Assembly: GCA_023129805.1 (NCBI GenBank)
Contig: JAGMBK010000035.1
Location: 1-14,462, forward strand
Direction of reading: 5' to 3'
Length of the DNA: 14,462 bases
From: Candidatus Zixiibacteriota bacterium
GTDB lineage: Bacteria > Zixibacteria > MSB-5A5 > SM1-73
The notes under the pieces were generated by a model that was not told where the DNA came from, made no database searches, and saw nothing but the letters and a program-made list of their open reading frames with translations. Position 1 is the first letter of the stretch; every line of letters begins with the position of its first letter. The translations under genes and the position numbers were made by a program. Below are positions 6,637 to 13,692 of the stretch, in pieces.

Positions 6637-6684
6637 GCGTCGGGATAATCCGTATGGAATCCATATGGAACAATATCCCGACGC
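6637..6684. repeat. Two-tier palindromic element, copy B (3' of accA)
   Basis: A perfect 11-bp outer stem, GCGTCGGGATA (6637-6647) with TATCCCGACGC (6674-6684), encloses an inner stem CCGTATGG (6650-6657) with CCATATGG (6661-6668), one wobble pair, around AAT. It starts 17 bases past the accA stop. Its architecture and core sequence match copy A behind rodA at 59-98. The placement directly after two stop codons fits REP-like 3' stabilisers or non-canonical terminators, but no T-run follows. Confidence 0.75.
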
Positions 6685-6700
6685 AACAGAGATTCAAACC

Positions 6701-7681
6701 TCACTCCCTTTCTAAGTATTCTCCCATCGCCCGGAACTTACCGATTCGTCTCTCGATTAATTCCTCCGGGCTTAGCCCTTCCAATTCATTTATAGCAGAA
6801 AGTATCTCCTTTTTAAGGATTTCAGCCTGTCTTTTGGGGTCCCGATGTGCCCCCCCTCCTGGCTCAGGGATGATCTTATCAATGACTTTAAGCCTCACAA
6901 GATCGGGAGCAGATAGTTTCAAAGCTTCCGCTGCCTCAGGAGCTTTGGCGGCATCCCTCCATAAGATGGCGGCACATCCTTCGGGGGAGATCACCGAATA
7001 CCAGGCGTTCTCCAGCATGAAGACTCTGTCTCCCACCCCGATTCCCAAAGCTCCTCCGCTGGCTCCTTCGCCGATGATGTTGATGATGATGGGCACCGAA
7101 AGACGCGTCATTTCCCTTAAGTTTCGGGCTATGGCTTCTGCCTGTCCCCTCTCCTCCGCCCCTATCCCAGGGAACGCTCCCGGAGTATCAACCAGAATCA
7201 CCACCGGTTTGCCAAATCGAGAAGCCAACTGCATCAATCTCAGCGCCTTTCTGTATCCTTCCGGATGGGGCATGCCGAAATTTCGATACAGTTTCTGTTT
7301 GGTATCCTTTCCCTTCTGCTGTCCCACCACTAAGACCGGCTTCCCATCCATTTTGGCGAACCCACCCACTATGGCTTTATCATCTGCAAAATTTCTGTCC
7401 CCGTGCAGTTCTACAAAATCCGTGGTCATAAGTGAGATGAAATCCAGAGCACAGGGGCGGCGAGGATGACGGGCTAACTGCACCCTCTGCCAGCGAGAAA
7501 GCTTGGAGTAAATCTCCCGGGTGAGCTTATCCAGCTTCGACTCCAAAGATTCAATCTCCCGGGAAAGCTCCAGTTTCTCCAGAGTGTCCTCTCCCTCCCG
7601 ACCTGCCAGCTCCTTTAAGTCGTTTATCCTCTTTTCCAATTCATAAATTGGCTTTTCAAAATCTAAGTAAGGTCCGTTCAT
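6701..7681 (-). CDS. accA: Acetyl-CoA carboxylase carboxyltransferase, alpha subunit
   Basis: This is one half of the carboxyltransferase that moves carboxyl from biotin on AccB to acetyl-CoA, the first committed step of fatty-acid synthesis. The 326 residues match the family. The N-terminus [15 protein letters not shown] (5-19) aligns with the E. coli LDFEQPIAELE opening, followed by a coiled segment (to about 62), QLARHPRRP (68-76), [17 protein letters not shown] (91-107), [17 protein letters not shown] (134-150), [16 protein letters not shown] (165-180), and the [15 protein letters not shown] (204-218) and [14 protein letters not shown] (228-241) blocks. The reading frame is open 56 codons further upstream, but family alignment and an AAGGA site four bases upstream select this start. 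accD is not present. It lies downstream of the restriction-modification pair. Confidence 0.95.
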   Translation of the reverse strand: MNGPYLDFEKPIYELEKRINDLKELAGREGEDTLEKLELSREIESLESKLDKLTREIYSKLSRWQRVQLARHPRRPCALDFISLMTTDFVELHGDRNFADDKAIVGGFAKMDGKPVLVVGQQKGKDTKQKLYRNFGMPHPEGYRKALRLMQLASRFGKPVVILVDTPGAFPGIGAEERGQAEAIARNLREMTRLSVPIIINIIGEGASGGALGIGVGDRVFMLENAWYSVISPEGCAAILWRDAAKAPEAAEALKLSAPDLVRLKVIDKIIPEPGGGAHRDPKRQAEILKKEILSAINELEGLSPEELIERRIGKFRAMGEYLERE

Positions 7682-7811
7682 CTTTCCTTTTAGTAGAAAT
7701 CCCTCAGAGCCTAAAGTTCTAAAAAGACACATTATTGTTCTAGGGTGCCCTCCACCCAAACCAGGGCTGTAGAAGGATTTAAGCTTTTTTATCTCTCTTT
7801 GGTCACTCCCT
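7682..7811. other. Methyltransferase-accA intergenic region with a small hairpin
   Basis: This 130-bp spacer contains GGGTG (7743-7747) and CACCC (7753-7757) around CCCTC. The accA frame stays open across it, but the encoded peptide is unlike the AccA N-terminus, so it is treated as leader. A promoter specific to accA could reside here, though none was confidently recognised. Confidence 0.4.
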
Positions 7812-8741
7812 TCACCTTTTTTCCGCCGATTCAAATAGTTTAGGAGCATTGAAAACTGAGAGGAATCCCTTTATTCGTCTCTCCGCCAATTTCACATACT
7901 CTTCACTAATGTCATACCCAACATAATGGCGTTTGGTTTTTATGGCGGCAATTGCTGTTTGACCACTTCCGATAAATGGGTCTAACACAACATCTCCCTC
8001 AAAAGTGTAAAGCTGAATCAGTCTGTAAGGTAGTTCAACCGGGAAAGGAGCAGGATGTCCGATCTTTGTTGCTGGTTCTGCTGAAAATGTCCAGACGCTT
8101 TTTGTGAACTCAAGAAACTCGCCCTTTGAAATTGTGCTTTTTCTTCCGTGACCTCCTCTTGCAAACATACCTTTAGAGAAAATCAAAATGTATTCGTGAA
8201 TATCTCGCAGTGTCGGATTCTTAGCAGAAAGCCAGCTACCCCAGGCAGTGGAGGGACTACCGCTTGAGGATTTATTCCAGATAATCTCGCCTCTCATTAA
8301 AAATCCTAAATCTAGCATATCCTCAACAATAAAAGCATGAAGAGGGATATAAGGCTTTCTCCCAAGATTGGCAATATTGATGCATACCCTTCCACCTGGA
8401 ACAAGGAGTCTCTTAACTTCGCTCCACACCCTTTTCAAAAATGCTTTGTATTCACTCAAGGTAAGATCTTTATCATATAATTTTCCTACATTGTAAGGTG
8501 GCGAAGTAATCATCAGATGAACGCTATTATCTGGTAATTCGTCCATCCGTTCGCTTGTTTTACAGAAGATTTTATCCAGAAACTTAGATGGAATTGGATT
8601 TTCCAAATACTTGACTACTTCTTCCTTGGGTAATCCCTCATACAACTTGCTTGCATAGAAAGAAGCGGAGTCATGGTTGATTCTTCCAGGAGAGCCAAAA
8701 GCACTCGTTTTTGTGCCCGTCTTTCTTCGGTTAAATCCCAT
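7812..8741 (-). CDS. Site-specific DNA methyltransferase (probable N4-cytosine type)
   Basis: This 309-residue amino-methyltransferase has the beta-class motif order: catalytic motif [14 protein letters not shown] (residues 79-90) precedes the AdoMet-binding motif [14 protein letters not shown] (254-266), followed by [22 protein letters not shown] is most common in N4-cytosine methyltransferases, although some N6-adenine enzymes share it. The middle region (about 155-225) with PSTAWGSW and [13 protein letters not shown] probably contains the target-recognition part. The ATG at 8741 was chosen because it follows the nuclease stop (8743-8745) by a single base and has a strong GGAGGGAGGAG ribosome site; an ATG eight codons upstream lacks this. 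It protects the host from the nuclease encoded just upstream. Confidence 0.9.
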   Translation of the reverse strand: MGFNRRKTGTKTSAFGSPGRINHDSASFYASKLYEGLPKEEVVKYLENPIPSKFLDKIFCKTSERMDELPDNSVHLMITSPPYNVGKLYDKDLTLSEYKAFLKRVWSEVKRLLVPGGRVCINIANLGRKPYIPLHAFIVEDMLDLGFLMRGEIIWNKSSSGSPSTAWGSWLSAKNPTLRDIHEYILIFSKGMFARGGHGRKSTISKGEFLEFTKSVWTFSAEPATKIGHPAPFPVELPYRLIQLYTFEGDVVLDPFIGSGQTAIAAIKTKRHYVGYDISEEYVKLAERRIKGFLSVFNAPKLFESAEKR

Positions 8742-8742
8742 T

Positions 8743-9375
8743 TTACTCCTCCCTCCAGAGATCAACCCATCTCTTGTAAGAATTGAAATATATTTTTGTT
8801 TTTCGCCAGTTTATTATGATGCTCTGGGACTCGCTATCTTCAACTAACTTGGATAATGCTTCTTTAGTAATTTCAACGCCTCTGGGATTTGTCCCTGGTT
8901 TAGGAAGTTTGATATAATTTTGTCTGCCTATTTGATCAAAAAGTCTCTTTTGAACCTCTAAGGGGATGTAATAAAATCCTCCAAGGTCATTCCAGTTAAT
9001 TTGAACAAGCAAAATATCACAATGCGGATAATAGCTTTCACGAAATTCTTTTGCCTTCTTGGCATCAACAGTCCATATCAGTTTGACGCCACTGAAACTT
9101 TTACCTGTAATCGTTTTAACGGATACAGGTACTCCAAATAATTTTGCATCCACTTCTGGCTCGGTTATAGGAATTTCGGTCTCCACATTTGCTTCACCGA
9201 ATTTATAAATAAGTAAAGCGACTATGATTCTTTCACGAAGCGAACCAACCTCCATACCAACCTTCCCTGCCCGGGAACTCTCAAGCTCTGCCAGTGTGAA
9301 GAAGTAGGGGAGTTTCCTTTTTATCTTTTCTACAAGGACATGGTCTTCGAATATTTCGATCAAACGAGTTGCCAT
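8743..9375 (-). CDS. ThaI-like type II restriction endonuclease
   Basis: The 210-residue protein resembles, from memory, the ThaI family of type II nucleases (the ThaI prototype cuts CGCG). Supporting segments are ELESSRAGKVGMEVGSLRERI (residues 30-50, key residues R35, G37, G40, E42, E48), FGEANVETEIPITEPEVDAKLFG (59-81), KLIWTVDAKKAKEF (98-111) and KLPKPGTNPRGVEI (156-169). A PD-(D/E)xK-like core can be proposed with Asp76 and S85-V-K87; the usual acidic residue before Lys is replaced by Ser, so a glutamate elsewhere (for example E42 or E48) may supply it. The gene has an AAGGAG ribosome site and lies 46 bases after a glycosyltransferase stop codon. The coupled methyltransferase makes the restriction assignment secure even if the exact family is not. 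Confidence 0.75.
   Translation of the reverse strand: MATRLIEIFEDHVLVEKIKRKLPYFFTLAELESSRAGKVGMEVGSLRERIIVALLIYKFGEANVETEIPITEPEVDAKLFGVPVSVKTITGKSFSGVKLIWTVDAKKAKEFRESYYPHCDILLVQINWNDLGGFYYIPLEVQKRLFDQIGRQNYIKLPKPGTNPRGVEITKEALSKLVEDSESQSIIINWRKTKIYFNSYKRWVDLWREE
8746..8756 (-). promoter_or_regulatory. Strong Shine-Dalgarno inside the nuclease 3' end, driving the methyltransferase
   Basis: The minus strand reads GGAGGGAGGAG, then four bases, then the methyltransferase ATG. It overlaps the last nuclease codons, which implies translational coupling with high methyltransferase expression. Confidence 0.75.
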
Positions 9376-9421
9376 TCATGCACTCCTTATTTTGTGTAAT
9401 ACTAACAGCAAACTCAGTTTT

Positions 9422-10306
9422 CTACGTGTTACGAAAAAAACTTGTCCAGATGGCAAACCACAGGCGAATCCAGATGCTAAGAAAAACGATCCCTTTCAGG
9501 ACAACGTTGGGATGGTGGTGCTTCCTGAAAAAATGATACATGCTCCGGTGATGTTCTGTCTGCATCCAAAGCCTTCTTTTTTTTGTGCTTTCACCAATAT
9601 AGTGAACGATTTCCACATTGGGAAAATAATAAACCGAAAAGCCAGCATTTTTAGCCCGATAGCAAAAATCCACATCCTCCACGTACATAAAGAAAAGTTC
9701 ATCCAAGAGTCCTATTTTCTCAAACACCTCCCTTTTCGTCAGAAGACAGGAACCGGACACCCAATCCACCTCTTTTATCTGGCTCTGATCTTGATCTTTT
9801 ATTAGAAGATATTTTCTCGACAAGGGATTGCCAGGGAAAAGCCTGTTTAAGATGGATTGATCAGACGAGATGGCGGTCAGATAGGAGGGAAAAGAGCGGC
9901 AGGAGAAATGAACCTTTCCCTGCGGATCAATCATCCGGGGACCGCAAATCCCCACTTGAGGATGAGCATCCATAAACTCAACCATCTTTGTTATTCCCCC
10001 GGCGGTGAACTCCGTGTCCGGATTTAGAAGCAAAATATGCCGCCCCCGACTCTTTTTTATCCCTTGATTGCAGGCAGCGGAAAACCCCAAATTTCGTTTG
10101 TTTTCTAAAAGCTTAACTTGGGGAAACTTTCCGCTTACCATCTTTGTGCTCTGATCCTCTGAGTTGTTGTCTATCACCATCACCTCGAAATTCACATCCT
10201 TTTGAAAACCAAAAATCGAGCTTAAGCATCTCCTTAACAGATCTTTCACATTGTAGTTAACTATGATGATAGAAAGGTCTATATCTGGCTCAAAGGAGAA
10301 AACCAT
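9422..10306 (-). CDS. GT2 family glycosyltransferase, rhamnosyltransferase-like
   Basis: The 294-residue enzyme has a GT-A fold. It opens with LSIIIVNYNVKDLLRRCLSSI (11-31; nucleotide-binding start), VIDNNSEDQS (44-53), and NLGFSAACNQGI (72-83). The metal-binding DxD equivalent is NPDT (95-98), and acceptor or catalytic blocks are VDWVSGSCLLTKREVF (180-195) and EDVDFCYRAKNAGF (210-223). This set is typical of WbbL-like rhamnosyl- and related transferases of polysaccharide assembly. A hydrophobic C-terminal helix (about 270-291) suggests membrane association. Donor and acceptor cannot be read from the sequence. It is separated from the upstream GT2 by 124 bases containing a strong hairpin, and it lacks a clear ribosome site. 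Confidence 0.9.
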   Translation of the reverse strand: MVFSFEPDIDLSIIIVNYNVKDLLRRCLSSIFGFQKDVNFEVMVIDNNSEDQSTKMVSGKFPQVKLLENKRNLGFSAACNQGIKKSRGRHILLLNPDTEFTAGGITKMVEFMDAHPQVGICGPRMIDPQGKVHFSCRSFPSYLTAISSDQSILNRLFPGNPLSRKYLLIKDQDQSQIKEVDWVSGSCLLTKREVFEKIGLLDELFFMYVEDVDFCYRAKNAGFSVYYFPNVEIVHYIGESTKKRRLWMQTEHHRSMYHFFRKHHHPNVVLKGIVFLSIWIRLWFAIWTSFFRNT

Positions 10307-10332
10307 AATCGTTTATGTTCGCTTCTGCCTCG

Positions 10333-10363
10333 CTCTCTGTTGGTGTTCCTCACCAACAGAGAG
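10333..10363. repeat. Perfect 13-bp hairpin between glycosyltransferase genes
   Basis: CTCTCTGTTGGTG (10333-10345) pairs perfectly with CACCAACAGAGAG (10351-10363) around the loop TTCCT. It lies about 68 bases beyond the stop of the upstream GT2 and 27 bases before the next start. Neither strand has a following T-run, so it is more likely an mRNA-processing or stabilising hairpin or a dispersed repeat than an intrinsic terminator. Confidence 0.7.
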
Positions 10364-10430
10364 ATTTCACAAGTTATCAGGCGTTGGTCGAGAAGACTAA
10401 TAGCCAACATGACAATTTGATGCAAACTAA

Positions 10431-11144
10431 TCACAATTTACCCAGAAGACTCCACAGTCTCAATCTCCACACCATCCAGACAGCTTCCCTCACGATCTTT
10501 TTGGACATCTTGGACTGACCCAACTTTCTATCCTCAAATACGATGGGTATCTCCTTTATCTTAAATCCCTTTTTCCAGGCGCGGAAACTCATCTCTATCT
10601 GAAAGGAATATCCATTGGATTTAACCTTATCCAAGTCGACGGTCTCCAGAACCTCCCGGCGGTAACATTTGAACCCGCCGGTGGCGTCCTTGACCGGAAG
10701 ACCGGTGATGATCCGGGAGTAGATGTTGGCGTAATAGGAGAGGAGCAGTCGGGACATGGGCCAGTTGATCACATTCACCCCGCTTATATATCGTGATCCT
10801 AAAACCAAATCCGAATCCCGAACAGCTTCCAGAAAGTGAGGAATATATTTGGGATCATGCGAGAAATCGCAATCCATCTCAAATATCAAGTCGTAACTTC
10901 TTTGCAGAGCAAACTTGAACCCGGTTATGTAGGCGGTTCCTAACCCACTTTTATTTTTGCGATGAATCACAAAGATGCGATCATCTTCTTTAGCCAAGAA
11001 GTCAGCTATCTGGCCGGTGCCATCTGGAGAGCCATCATCCACGATCAAAACATGGATGGATGGGTCCTTGTCTAAAACTAAAGGAACGATCCTCTCGATG
11101 TTTTCGCGTTCATTATACGTAGGGATGATCACCAGAGTCTTCAT
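10431..11144 (-). CDS. Polyprenyl-phosphate mannose (sugar) synthase-like GT2
   Basis: The 237-residue enzyme is related to dolichol-phosphate mannosyltransferase (DPM1), which moves a sugar from a nucleotide donor to polyprenyl phosphate at the cytoplasmic face. Visible motifs are VIIPTYNERENI (5-16), IVDDGSPDGTG (34-44), GLGTAYITGF (67-76), the DxD metal site in FEMDCDFSHDP (88-98; D91, D93), VLGSRYISG (114-122), VKDATGGFKCYRR (151-163) and the C-terminal FEDRKLGQSKMS (203-214). It is the single-domain form with no C-terminal membrane pair. The position 32 bases after a YfhO-family gene suggests it supplies that protein with lipid-linked sugar. The actual sugar is not determinable here. Confidence 0.92.
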   Translation of the reverse strand: MKTLVIIPTYNERENIERIVPLVLDKDPSIHVLIVDDGSPDGTGQIADFLAKEDDRIFVIHRKNKSGLGTAYITGFKFALQRSYDLIFEMDCDFSHDPKYIPHFLEAVRDSDLVLGSRYISGVNVINWPMSRLLLSYYANIYSRIITGLPVKDATGGFKCYRREVLETVDLDKVKSNGYSFQIEMSFRAWKKGFKIKEIPIVFEDRKLGQSKMSKKIVREAVWMVWRLRLWSLLGKL

Positions 11145-11176
11145 CTCATCTTAACTCATCTAAGGATCCAGCCAAC

Positions 11177-13606
11177 TCATGTTCTTGATCTCTCCTTCTT
11201 GGGAAGAGCTCGCCCAATCAAATAGAACCCAAACATAATCAAAAGAAGAACAGATGTCAACAGAGTGGAGATCTTCCCGACTCGATAGGGAACTGAATCG
11301 AAAACAAACCTTACCTCATGCTCCCCTTTGTCCAGATAAACCGCTCGGAACAGATAATTTGCCCGATAGATTTTAGTCTGTTTCCCGTCCACATAAGCTT
11401 TCCAGGCAGGATAATAATTTTCGCTTAACAAAAGAAAGCCAGATTTCTGCATTTCCACATCCACCTTAAAATTGTTTATTCTGTTATCATACACCTTAGC
11501 TGGAATAATACGGTCAGAAGGAATCTCCACAGTATCGAGTGGAACATTTGGAGGTGCCTGGGCTAAGAAGATTTTCTGCCGAACGTCAAATTGCGAATCT
11601 TTTAAATGCGAAAGAATTTTTGCCTCATCCTTCTCCACTTCCCAGGAATATATAGGAAATGCCCGGGGAAGACAATCAAGATTCTGATAAACATATATTC
11701 CTTCGGCTTCGAAAACCTGTTTGGTCCAAGGAGTATTTAGCCGCGAAGGGCTAAGAAGGTATTTGACATTTAAAAGGTTCAGAAAATTCGGATGGGGCAG
11801 ATTGGGATTTTGTTGATGACGTCCCACGAACTCGTCGTAGATGCGCAGGTGGTTGCCGTGCATAGCAGTAAGTGAGACCTCCTCAATCCCGTACAGAGCC
11901 AGGTAATTATCCTGGTAGGTTTTTGGAAGCATGAAAACCCGGAAGGGTTCCTCCTTCTGTCTTTCTTTTATAAAATCGACCACCGAAGATTTTCGGTAGT
12001 ATTGGTTGGGATCGACAACACTGATGAAGCGAGAGTCGAACCGAAAAAGATCGACTAAGGCGATAACTGCTAAAGCTCCCACAACCAGACCTTCCTTTAA
12101 AACCCCCTTTAGATGGAGTCGTAAGACGCCGTAACCCAGCCACAGAAGAGATGTGGAGATCCACAGTCCACCAATGATCTTGGGAATATTAAGCTCTAAG
12201 GCGGCTCTTTTTGCAGGTTCGATTCCGCTATAAAGTATGGCAATCCAGACATCAAAGAATGATTTACCTAACAGGGTTACCAAGATTGTAAGACCCGAAT
12301 AAGCTATTGCAAAAATGAGAGCTATCTTAAGAAATTTATTGGCCTCATCCGGGGTATCTTTCAATTTGAAGAAATTCTCCAAACCCAACATGGCGATGGT
12401 TACTGCGGAGAAACAGAACAGAAAGTTTATCATGCTGGGTCCCCGGAAGCTTTTGACTCCAGGAACTAAATGATAAAAGATTCTAAAGAACGGAGTCGTC
12501 CCTCCCAGAGCGTAAAGGAAGGCCAAAACACCTAACCCTGCGAAAAACCCGACCAAGCGGTTGCGTCGATAAATAATGGTCACCACCGCCAGGAAAAGGG
12601 CAAAAAGCCCAATATACTCGCTGTTCAGCTTGAAAGGATTCCGCCCCCAGTAGAAATTTCCCTGGGTGTGAATGTTGTCTCCAGAAAATTCCGGAACGAT
12701 CTGCGAACCTGCCTCCTCCAGATTCATGGACCAGGAGCTGGCATACTCATATCCCCCCTTGGCGTCCGTATGCATGGTGCGCATGGAATGGGTCTCAAGA
12801 TAAAGATAAGGGGAGAGCAGTTGAACCATGGAGAGGGAGAGACCCAAGATGATGGAGATCACAAAATAAGCAATAATTTTGAGGATTTTTCTGGTCTCTT
12901 TTCGGTAAAGGTTCCATATCTGGAACAAGAAGAACAAACCTAACCCCCAGCAAGCAAAATAGGCCATCTGCACATGAGCAGAAAGGATGAGTAGGGCGAA
13001 GACCAAACTGAAAAGGAGAAAGTGAATGAGCCGTACACTTTTGCAAGCTCGATTTAGGATCAAAAAAGCCAAGGGGGTAAGAGCCATCACATACATCTTG
13101 CCGTCATGACCCGGATAAACTAAAGAGACCAAGCAGGAGGAGAACATGTAAAGCAACCCGCCCAAAAAACAGACCCACAGTCTCAGATTTAAACCCCTTA
13201 AGAAGTAAAACATGAATACGCCCGCAAGAAAGACGTGAAGAATCAGCTTCAAGCCTATGGCGTAGGTGACCGGAAGAATAAATTGTAACAACGCCGCAGG
13301 GTAAAAAATGTCACCATGCATGCCATCCACAAAAGGCATCCCCCCATGAATGTAAGGTTCCCAAAGAGGCATGGTGTGATAGGTCTTCCAGAAATCGGCA
13401 TAGAAGCCGCGGAAGAAGGGCCCGGCACTCATGGTATCGGTGCCATAAAGCATCAGGGAGGGATTAAAAAGCGGCTCCCTGAAAAGTATGATGGTAAGTA
13501 GAGCAAAAATAACTATGATGATAAGATTATGGAACCGAGGATCGATTATCGGCTTTGTTTTGCTTTTTTCGATCTTCTTGTCTTTTTTAATTTTTCCTTT
13601 TTTCAT
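11177..13606 (-). CDS. YfhO-family polytopic membrane protein (GT-C-like)
   Basis: The protein has about 809 residues. After a Lys-rich cytoplasmic start there is a first membrane helix, then a large extracytoplasmic loop with LYGTDTMSAGPFFRGF and WEPYIHGGMPFVDG, which resemble the acidic and Gly/Pro-rich loops of GT-C glycosyltransferases. About a dozen helices follow, and a soluble C-terminal part ends in a beta-rich LSENYYPAWKAYVDGK segment and a final membrane helix. Length and layout match the YfhO family; Bacillus YfhO works with a polyprenyl-P-sugar synthase (CsbB) to glycosylate lipoteichoic acid outside the membrane. The next gene encodes such a synthase. I placed the start at the ATG before KKGKIKKDKK; a frame open for 19 more codons upstream runs through a palindromic repeat. 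No strong ribosome site precedes either start. Confidence 0.85.
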   Translation of the reverse strand: MKKGKIKKDKKIEKSKTKPIIDPRFHNLIIIVIFALLTIILFREPLFNPSLMLYGTDTMSAGPFFRGFYADFWKTYHTMPLWEPYIHGGMPFVDGMHGDIFYPAALLQFILPVTYAIGLKLILHVFLAGVFMFYFLRGLNLRLWVCFLGGLLYMFSSCLVSLVYPGHDGKMYVMALTPLAFLILNRACKSVRLIHFLLFSLVFALLILSAHVQMAYFACWGLGLFFLFQIWNLYRKETRKILKIIAYFVISIILGLSLSMVQLLSPYLYLETHSMRTMHTDAKGGYEYASSWSMNLEEAGSQIVPEFSGDNIHTQGNFYWGRNPFKLNSEYIGLFALFLAVVTIIYRRNRLVGFFAGLGVLAFLYALGGTTPFFRIFYHLVPGVKSFRGPSMINFLFCFSAVTIAMLGLENFFKLKDTPDEANKFLKIALIFAIAYSGLTILVTLLGKSFFDVWIAILYSGIEPAKRAALELNIPKIIGGLWISTSLLWLGYGVLRLHLKGVLKEGLVVGALAVIALVDLFRFDSRFISVVDPNQYYRKSSVVDFIKERQKEEPFRVFMLPKTYQDNYLALYGIEEVSLTAMHGNHLRIYDEFVGRHQQNPNLPHPNFLNLLNVKYLLSPSRLNTPWTKQVFEAEGIYVYQNLDCLPRAFPIYSWEVEKDEAKILSHLKDSQFDVRQKIFLAQAPPNVPLDTVEIPSDRIIPAKVYDNRINNFKVDVEMQKSGFLLLSENYYPAWKAYVDGKQTKIYRANYLFRAVYLDKGEHEVRFVFDSVPYRVGKISTLLTSVLLLIMFGFYLIGRALPKKERSRT

Positions 13607-13625
13607 CGTCAAATGCGAAAACGCA

Positions 13626-13661
13626 GGCAAGCCTTTATGGCTTGCCACCCAGGGGTGAACC
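13626..13661. repeat. GGCAAGCC palindromic repeat, copy 2 (YfhO leader)
   Basis: GGCAAGCC (13626-13633) pairs perfectly with GGCTTGCC (13639-13646) around TTTAT, followed by CCCAGGGGTGAACC. The same core and trailing sequence occur on the opposite strand at 3501-3521. It lies in the 86-bp gap between the flippase-like gene and the YfhO gene, and artificially extends the YfhO reading frame. Confidence 0.65.
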
Positions 13662-13692
13662 ATGGGCTACGCTGAATTCATTGATTTTAATA

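Larger units (their letters stand above)
6242..6700. other. Structured gap of about 460 bp without a convincing gene
   Basis: No protein with recognisable motifs is encoded. Two overlapping minus-strand frames of 78 and 87 codons run through it, but they start inside a palindromic element and carry no known domain. Inverted repeats are frequent: the two-tier hairpin at 6637-6684, CTTCGGGC/GCCTGAAG at 6516-6533 (an alternative stem is GGCTTC 6504-6509 with GAAGCC 6530-6535), the three-way-junction candidate at 6377-6430, and GTCC/GGAC at 6348-6358. It must also contain the promoter of the Trm112-to-rodA cluster and the 3' end of the accA transcript, but no clear promoter boxes could be assigned. 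Confidence 0.55.

Noticed and set aside
6434..6704. Two overlapping minus-strand frames of 78 and 87 codons
   Set aside because: They overlap each other and start inside the hairpin next to accA; no motif was recognised, so they are better explained as chance frames in a structured gap or decayed sequence.
7682..7849. N-terminal extension of AccA by 56 residues
   Set aside because: It overlaps the end of the methyltransferase gene and does not resemble AccA; the family N-terminus begins at the ATG at 7681.
13607..13663. N-terminal extension of the YfhO protein by 19 residues
   Set aside because: It is encoded by the GGCAAGCC repeat, has no ribosome site, and the next ATG starts a normal Lys-rich cytoplasmic tail.
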